This document shows, one piece after another, positions 12,548 through 16,462 of a stretch of 16,462 bases of DNA. The notes below the pieces were generated by a model. That model ran no database searches. It was not told where the DNA came from and saw only the letters and a program-made list of their open reading frames with translations. This DNA comes from a bacterium (GTDB lineage Bacteria; Patescibacteriota; Minisyncoccia; Moranbacterales; UBA2206): positions 1 to 16,462 of the forward strand of contig JAJYJP010000010.1 of the NCBI GenBank assembly GCA_021789395.1, in the 5' to 3' direction. Position 1 is the first letter of the stretch, and each line of letters begins with the position of its first letter. The position numbers were made by a program, and so were the translations under genes.

Positions 12548-14956
12548 TTAAACTTCTAGCTTGTTTTCCAACTCCAAGGCTGGCGCGGATTTTTCTTTCC
12601 AACCCTTGGTCAGCTCAGATACTTGCATCCAGAAGAACGACCAAATCCAGATAAAAATTGCCCAGCCAAGGGGAACTTTGTTCATAAAAAGTCCGGTGAC
12701 TGCAAAAATTGTCGCCAAGATCTGGGTGGCAATAGTCGCGATGAGAACTTCCTTGCTCGGCAGATATTTCCACCAGCGTTCTTTAGTGTGCGCCACATAT
12801 ATCAGCATATGTCCGGAAATCGTAAGTTTCAGAAAGAAAAGTGTTTGGACCACGCTCATATTCATATGCAAAATATTTCTGGCCAGGATGAAAAAAATGA
12901 AGCTGTTCATGGTCCCGACCAGGCCGAACAAGACGCTTTGGGTCAGCCGCGCCTTGGCATTGATGGTGGAAGGCTTACTGGCAATCTTCACCCGATTGAA
13001 TGCCAAAGATATGATCGGAATATCATTTAAAAGCGCCAGAAGAATCAACTGGATAGGCATCAACGGATAAAATCCGTAGATAATCCCCAGTAAAGTGATT
13101 GTGATGATTAAGCGGAAACTTTCCGAGATCCGATAGACCGAATAGGAATAAAGGCGGGCGAAAATTTTGCGCGACTCGACGACAGCGTCGCGGAAGACTG
13201 AAATTCCGCCGGACAGAAGCGTGAGATCGGCAGCGCTCTTCAGGGCATCAACTGCATTTTTTACCGCGATTCCCACGTCGGCCGTTTTGAGTGCCGGAAG
13301 ATCGTTTACTCCATCTCCCGTCACCGCTACGATGTATTTATTTTTCCGGGCCACTTGCACCAGCTCATATTTGTCAGCCGGAAGAATTTCCGCAAAAGTT
13401 CCGATTCTCTCAAATTCGCTTTGCGACAGATCTTTAAAATCTTTGTTTAAATTATTTTTCGTGACGATTTCTCCCGCCAGTCCCAGCTCTCCGGAAATCC
13501 TTTCTGCAATCGCGACGTTGTCTCCAGTAAGCATCTTGATGCCGATGCCATTGTTCTTGATGAAACGGATCGTGTTTTTGACGCCTTTGTCGAGCGTGTC
13601 AGACAAAAGCAGCATGCCTGCCAAAGTCATTTCCTTTTCCTCATTGCCGGCACTATTTTTAATCGCTACCGCTACCGTCCGATAACCTTGCTGGGCCGCC
13701 GCTCGAACGTCTTCTTCAAATCTGTTCCGAATCTCGGTTCCCAAATTGCAGAAAGGTTCGATTGCTTGCGAAGCACCTAACACTACCAGCAACGGTTTAT
13801 TTTGAAATTCCACCGCAGCAGTGCTCCTTTTTCTTTCCGAATCAAACGGAGTAAAATCGATCACCTTGCATTCCGTTTGCAACCTCAATTCTTTTTTCTT
13901 TTTCAAAATAGCGGTATTTATCGGATTGCGATCGTTCTCCCGCGTGGTGAACGCAGCCCAAGCAACCACCTCATTTTCGGAAGAGCCGTCATAGCAAATT
14001 ATTTTTTCGACGTTGATTTCGTTCTTGGTAAGCGTTCCGGTCTTATCACTCAGAAGCAGATTGACATTGGCCAAATCTTCCAAGGCTGACAAGCGCCGGA
14101 CGATCGCATTTTTTTTCGCCAATTCCAAAACGCCGAAACTTATGATAAGCGTCATCACGGTCGGCAGATCCACCGGGATGCCGGCGATGACCAAACTCAA
14201 AGCCAGCGTCAACAGTTCCAAGAACGGTTTCCCATTTAAAAGAAAGTAGGCGGTCAAAATGATCACCGCGATAAAACTCAGAATGGAAAGAAATTTTGAA
14301 ATGCTCAGAATATCTTTTTCCAAAAGGCTGCGCCGGGTCGTCTTGTCGATCGAGATCAAAATTTTTCCGAAATAAGTATTCTTACCGGTCGCCAAAACCT
14401 CCGCTCGCGCCCAACCTACCGCCACGAACGATCCGGAATAGCACTCGTCTTCCGCGGCTTTGTCTTTCGGCAAAGATTCTCCGGTGAGCGCCGCCTCGTT
14501 CACGCTCAGATTTTTTTCTTCCAGAATCTTGATATCAGCGGGAATGATATCGCCCAGGCTGATTTCGATGACATCGCCCGGAACGATAAACTTCGCTTCC
14601 GTTTCCCGCCATTTGCCGTCCCGCAAAACTTTCACCCGGACCGCCAGTTTTTCCTGCAATTTCTCAATGGCTTTATCGGCTTTCTTTTCTTGCCAAAAAC
14701 TGACAAAGAAATTTATCATCATCAAAACCAGGATGAAATAAAAATCAAAAGTCCGGCTACTCGCAAGCGAAAGAATGGCAGCTGCCGCCAGCATCAGCGC
14801 GATCGGCGAGAAAAACCACTTGACAAATTTCGTAATTGCTCCCGGTTTTTTTTCTTTGATTTCGTTGAGTCCGAATTTTTTTATTTTTTCTTGCGCTTCG
14901 ATCTGGGTTAGGCATTCGTATTCCATAAGTTTATTTTTAATTCCGATAAACATCAT
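12548..14956 (-). CDS. P-type ATPase, P3A (plasma-membrane H+-ATPase) type
   Basis: An 802-residue ion pump with 10 predicted helices. Key sites: TGES (158-161, actuator), phosphorylated D304 in SDKTGTLT, KMLTGD (474-479), and GDGVND (547-552). P3A identity is suggested by N82 in M2 (INFFVSFWQE), R615 in M5 and D645 in M6 (LLND); these match the positions of N106, R655 and D684 in plant AHA2, which form the proton path. The M4 motif is PVDLP (261-265), with an Asp where P3A pumps have a neutral residue. It lacks the long C-terminal regulatory tail of plant pumps. Expected to export H+ and build membrane potential (inference). The start may be the ATG at 14956 or the next one at 14953, which has better spacing from the strong Shine-Dalgarno. 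Confidence 0.92.
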   Translation of the reverse strand: MMFIGIKNKLMEYECLTQIEAQEKIKKFGLNEIKEKKPGAITKFVKWFFSPIALMLAAAAILSLASSRTFDFYFILVLMMINFFVSFWQEKKADKAIEKLQEKLAVRVKVLRDGKWRETEAKFIVPGDVIEISLGDIIPADIKILEEKNLSVNEAALTGESLPKDKAAEDECYSGSFVAVGWARAEVLATGKNTYFGKILISIDKTTRRSLLEKDILSISKFLSILSFIAVIILTAYFLLNGKPFLELLTLALSLVIAGIPVDLPTVMTLIISFGVLELAKKNAIVRRLSALEDLANVNLLLSDKTGTLTKNEINVEKIICYDGSSENEVVAWAAFTTRENDRNPINTAILKKKKELRLQTECKVIDFTPFDSERKRSTAAVEFQNKPLLVVLGASQAIEPFCNLGTEIRNRFEEDVRAAAQQGYRTVAVAIKNSAGNEEKEMTLAGMLLLSDTLDKGVKNTIRFIKNNGIGIKMLTGDNVAIAERISGELGLAGEIVTKNNLNKDFKDLSQSEFERIGTFAEILPADKYELVQVARKNKYIVAVTGDGVNDLPALKTADVGIAVKNAVDALKSAADLTLLSGGISVFRDAVVESRKIFARLYSYSVYRISESFRLIITITLLGIIYGFYPLMPIQLILLALLNDIPIISLAFNRVKIASKPSTINAKARLTQSVLFGLVGTMNSFIFFILARNILHMNMSVVQTLFFLKLTISGHMLIYVAHTKERWWKYLPSKEVLIATIATQILATIFAVTGLFMNKVPLGWAIFIWIWSFFWMQVSELTKGWKEKSAPALELENKLEV

Positions 14957-14960
14957 TATA

Positions 14961-14967
14961 CTCCTTT
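14961..14967 (-). promoter_or_regulatory. Strong Shine-Dalgarno of the P-type ATPase
   Basis: AAAGGAG (within GAGAAAGGAG) lies 4 nt before the first ATG (14956) and 7 nt before the second (14953). It is the best ribosome binding site in the window and slightly favours the second ATG. Confidence 0.85.
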
Positions 14968-14975
14968 CTCCCGAA

Positions 14976-14981
14976 ATTATA
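14976..14981 (-). promoter_or_regulatory. Possible -10 box of the P-type ATPase gene
   Basis: A perfect TATAAT on the minus strand, about 20 nt before the start codon. No -35 is found at 16-18 nt; that position falls in the loop of the upstream terminator (CAAAAA). Weak promoter or read-through expression are both possible. Confidence 0.35.
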
Positions 14982-14986
14982 AAAAC

Positions 14987-15016
14987 AAAAGAACCTGTTT
15001 TTGGGCAGGTTCTTTT
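14987..15016 (-). terminator. Terminator after the 422-residue protein gene (bidirectional in form)
   Basis: Perfect 11-bp stem: AAAAGAACCTG (14987-14997) and CAGGTTCTTTT (15006-15016), with an 8-nt loop. On the minus strand it is followed by GTTTTTATAATTT; on the plus strand by a T-rich tract too. It starts 27 nt after the stop at 15043. Confidence 0.88.
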
Positions 15017-15042
15017 TTATTTTGTTTTAATTTTGTTTTTAA

Positions 15043-16311
15043 CTAAAACAATCTGAATAACCAACCAAAAAGACTGGCTTTGTTTTCATTGCTGTTCACA
15101 AACTGTTGCAAATTGCTGTCTTGGTTCTGCAAAGCATTGATCTGGTCTTGGATCACGCTCTTGGAATTCTGATCCTGCAACTGATCCATCACCTTGGTTA
15201 AAGATTGGATCTGGGTCTGATTGGTTGCAATTTCGTTCTGAACGATGCTCAGATCGCTATATTTCGGACCGATCAAGAAAGTCAGGAAACCTCCCCGGCT
15301 GTTCGCATCATCGAGCGCCTGCGCCACTTTATTTTGCGTATTATTCTGAGCCTGAGCGATCGCACTCACTTGCTGACCGATTCCGTTAGTAGCGTTCTGA
15401 TCAGCCACGGCTTGTAGATTATGAACGAATTGCGCAACAGTATTTTCGTATTGTTTGGCAACTGTTTGGTCTGAACTGTTGTTGTTCTCCGTTTCCGTCT
15501 CTTTGTTATTTTGATTCGTATTCGCATTTACATTTGCACTTGCGTTTTGATTTGTTTGTCCATTCTCATTCTCATTTTCATTTTCGGAAACATCACCGAC
15601 TTCCGCGCCGCTCTCTTCCTTATCTCCCAAAACCGAACCCAGCGCATCTTTCAGATTGCCGATATTGGTGTGTGCCTGTTGCACCAAAGTTTGGGCGCTG
15701 GCCGTATTGTTATTAGCAATGTCAGATTGAATTTGAGCAATCAAGCTTTTGACATTATTAAGTGAAGTGGTGTAAGTTGTTACATTTCCTCCAGTTGCTG
15801 AAACCGCATTGATCTGAGCTTCGGCCTGAGCCACTTCCTGATCCAAAACAACGACCTGCTGGGCTAATTCCTGAACGTTAGCACTGACAGCGCCACCGTT
15901 ATTGCTTGTCGCAGAACCGGCGCCACCTTCGCTCTCATTCTCATGTTCGCTTGCGTCATCGCTCGATTTGTTGCTATTACTGTCACTCTTATTGTTGCTG
16001 TCTTCGTTTTCGCTCTCGTGATGGTTGCTGGAATTGTTTTTATTGTTGTCCGTACTTGTTGAAGGATGATCTTCGGTACTTTTGCTACCAGTTGAGTCAG
16101 TAGGTTGATTGCTATCCTCATTGTCCTTGTTATCATCCGATTGATAAGTCTGGGTTCCGCTGCCGCCGTCGCCGGACTGATAAGTCTGTCCGTCTTCGTT
16201 GTCGTCCGCGTGAGATTTTCTGGCTCCCAGATAGCCCGCAAAAGATATTCCCAGGACAAACAGGAATGCGATTGCGATCATCAGAGCCGGAGCTTTTTTG
16301 ATTTTTTGCAT
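15043..16311 (-). CDS. Anchored acidic low-complexity coiled-coil protein, unknown family
   Basis: A 422-residue protein I cannot assign. It has an N-terminal signal anchor (about 8-30) and a long Asp/Asn/Ser/Glu-rich region (about 35-135) with two TYQS copies (43-46, 55-58). A helical Gln/Ala-rich segment follows (about 143-228), then a second low-complexity part (about 231-282, with NENENEN and alternating Asn/Ala) and two more helical segments (about 283-335, 350-408). Two similar hydrophobic patches occur: GGFLTFLIGPKY (340-351) and the last residues ASLFGWLFRLF (412-422), which could anchor it again or bind a partner. No cysteines. Such proteins are common as surface stalks or fibres in CPR-like genomes (inference). 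It has its own terminator and a dyad-rich upstream region. Confidence 0.75.
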   Translation of the reverse strand: MQKIKKAPALMIAIAFLFVLGISFAGYLGARKSHADDNEDGQTYQSGDGGSGTQTYQSDDNKDNEDSNQPTDSTGSKSTEDHPSTSTDNNKNNSSNHHESENEDSNNKSDSNSNKSSDDASEHENESEGGAGSATSNNGGAVSANVQELAQQVVVLDQEVAQAEAQINAVSATGGNVTTYTTSLNNVKSLIAQIQSDIANNNTASAQTLVQQAHTNIGNLKDALGSVLGDKEESGAEVGDVSENENENENGQTNQNASANVNANTNQNNKETETENNNSSDQTVAKQYENTVAQFVHNLQAVADQNATNGIGQQVSAIAQAQNNTQNKVAQALDDANSRGGFLTFLIGPKYSDLSIVQNEIATNQTQIQSLTKVMDQLQDQNSKSVIQDQINALQNQDSNLQQFVNSNENKASLFGWLFRLF

Positions 16312-16339
16312 TTTGTTTTGATTGATTATTGTTTATTAA

Positions 16340-16358
16340 GTGATTTTAATTAAATCAC
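16340..16358. repeat. Dyad upstream of the 422-residue protein gene
   Basis: GTGATTT-TAATT-AAATCAC, 7-bp perfect arms with a 5-nt centre. It overlaps the best promoter candidate for the minus-strand gene, so it may be an operator. Confidence 0.5.
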
Positions 16359-16377
16359 AGATTAGTGCTAAAATAAA
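16349..16377 (-). promoter_or_regulatory. Tentative promoter of the 422-residue protein gene
   Basis: Minus-strand TTTAAT (16349-16354) preceded by TGA (extended -10), with a weak TTTATT 17 nt upstream (16372-16377). The -35 match is poor. The -10 lies in the dyad at 16340-16358. Confidence 0.35.
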
Positions 16378-16422
16378 GTAAAAGGTCGATTAAACTTTTC
16401 TTCTAAATTTTAGAACTAATCT
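16359..16422. repeat. 16-bp inverted repeat in the putative divergent control region
   Basis: AGATTAGTGCTAAAAT (16359-16374) and ATTTTAGAACTAATCT (16407-16422) are reverse complements with one mismatch, 32 nt apart. The right arm also holds most of a perfect 15-nt palindrome TTCTAAA-T-TTTAGAA (16401-16415). The left arm contains TGC-TAAAAT, an extended -10 for the plus strand. It could be a pair of operator sites or an RNA hairpin ahead of the plus-strand frame. Confidence 0.5.
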
Positions 16423-16462
16423 ATGACTATTAAAAAACAAAAATTAAAACCAAATTGTTACA
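16423..16462 (+). CDS. Possible start of a divergent gene, cut by the window edge
   Basis: An ATG at 16423 opens 13 codons to the right edge (MTIKKQKLKPNCY). It follows a plus-strand extended -10 (16366-16374) by about 50 nt. There is no Shine-Dalgarno. Too short to name; listed because the region between looks like a two-way control region. Confidence 0.3.
   Translation, partial: MTIKKQKLKPNCY

Noticed and set aside
12561..13685. Several plus-strand frames (up to 172 codons) opposite the P-type ATPase
   Set aside because: The ATPase carries every family motif; the antisense frames have no motif and are explained by its codon use.
15505..15595. Repeat-like tract that could be taken for a microsatellite or CRISPR
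   Set aside because: It is coding low complexity (alternating Asn/Glu and Asn/Ala) in the 422-residue protein; there are no spacer-repeat units.

Overview
The window reads as a piece of a bacterial chromosome whose genes lie almost entirely on the minus strand. They are packed into four or five operons separated by short AT-rich gaps that hold recognisable terminators and sigma-70-type promoters. There are no rRNA or tRNA genes, transposases, phage genes or CRISPR arrays. Several traits fit a Candidate Phyla Radiation (Patescibacteria, Parcubacteria-like) genome: small membrane-anchored proteins of DUF5666 type, Asn/Ser/Asp-rich anchored proteins, efflux fusion proteins with no outer-membrane TolC partner nearby, few genes with a good Shine-Dalgarno, and very AT-rich spacers. 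This placement is inference; no marker gene is present to prove it.

Layout, read left to right (transcription runs right to left). (1) 1-65: start of a membrane-protein gene running off the left edge, with its own promoter. (2) 162-3469: an EmrRAB-like drug-efflux operon, MarR regulator > coiled-coil fusion protein > barrel-bearing fusion protein > 14-TM MFS pump. It has a promoter with a putative MarR operator at one end and a terminator at the other. (3) 3480-4278: a monocistronic anchored M23 (LytM-type) cell-wall peptidase with its own promoter and terminator. (4) 4282-6925: DedA-family membrane protein > GT4 glycosyltransferase > GT2 glycosyltransferase, probably an envelope glycolipid or glycan module. 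(5) 6878-12444: an operon of ECF sigma factor > small three-TM protein with a His-rich tail (candidate anti-sigma) > DUF5666-like protein > MacA-like fusion protein > MacB-type ATPase > MacB-type permease > second DUF5666-like protein. It is closed by a 15-bp-stem terminator. (6) 12548-14981: a P3A-type (plasma-membrane H+-ATPase-like) P-type ATPase with the best ribosome binding site in the window. (7) 14987-16422: a 422-residue acidic, low-complexity, coiled-coil anchored protein, its terminator, and an upstream region with dyads that may be a divergent promoter for a plus-strand gene leaving the right edge.

Taken together the window is an envelope and stress module: two efflux systems under two kinds of control (MarR repressor, ECF sigma), a proton pump, cell-wall and glycan enzymes, and anchored surface proteins. 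The most distinctive unit is the ECF sigma/His-tailed membrane protein/DUF5666/MacAB operon. It resembles in logic the sigma-W-controlled yknWXYZ locus of Bacillus subtilis but carries different accessory proteins. Also notable are the divided labour of the two short fusion proteins in the MarR operon, an Asp in the PxxLP motif of the H+-ATPase-like pump, and a Lys replacing the second Glu of the EX7E motif in the GT4 enzyme.
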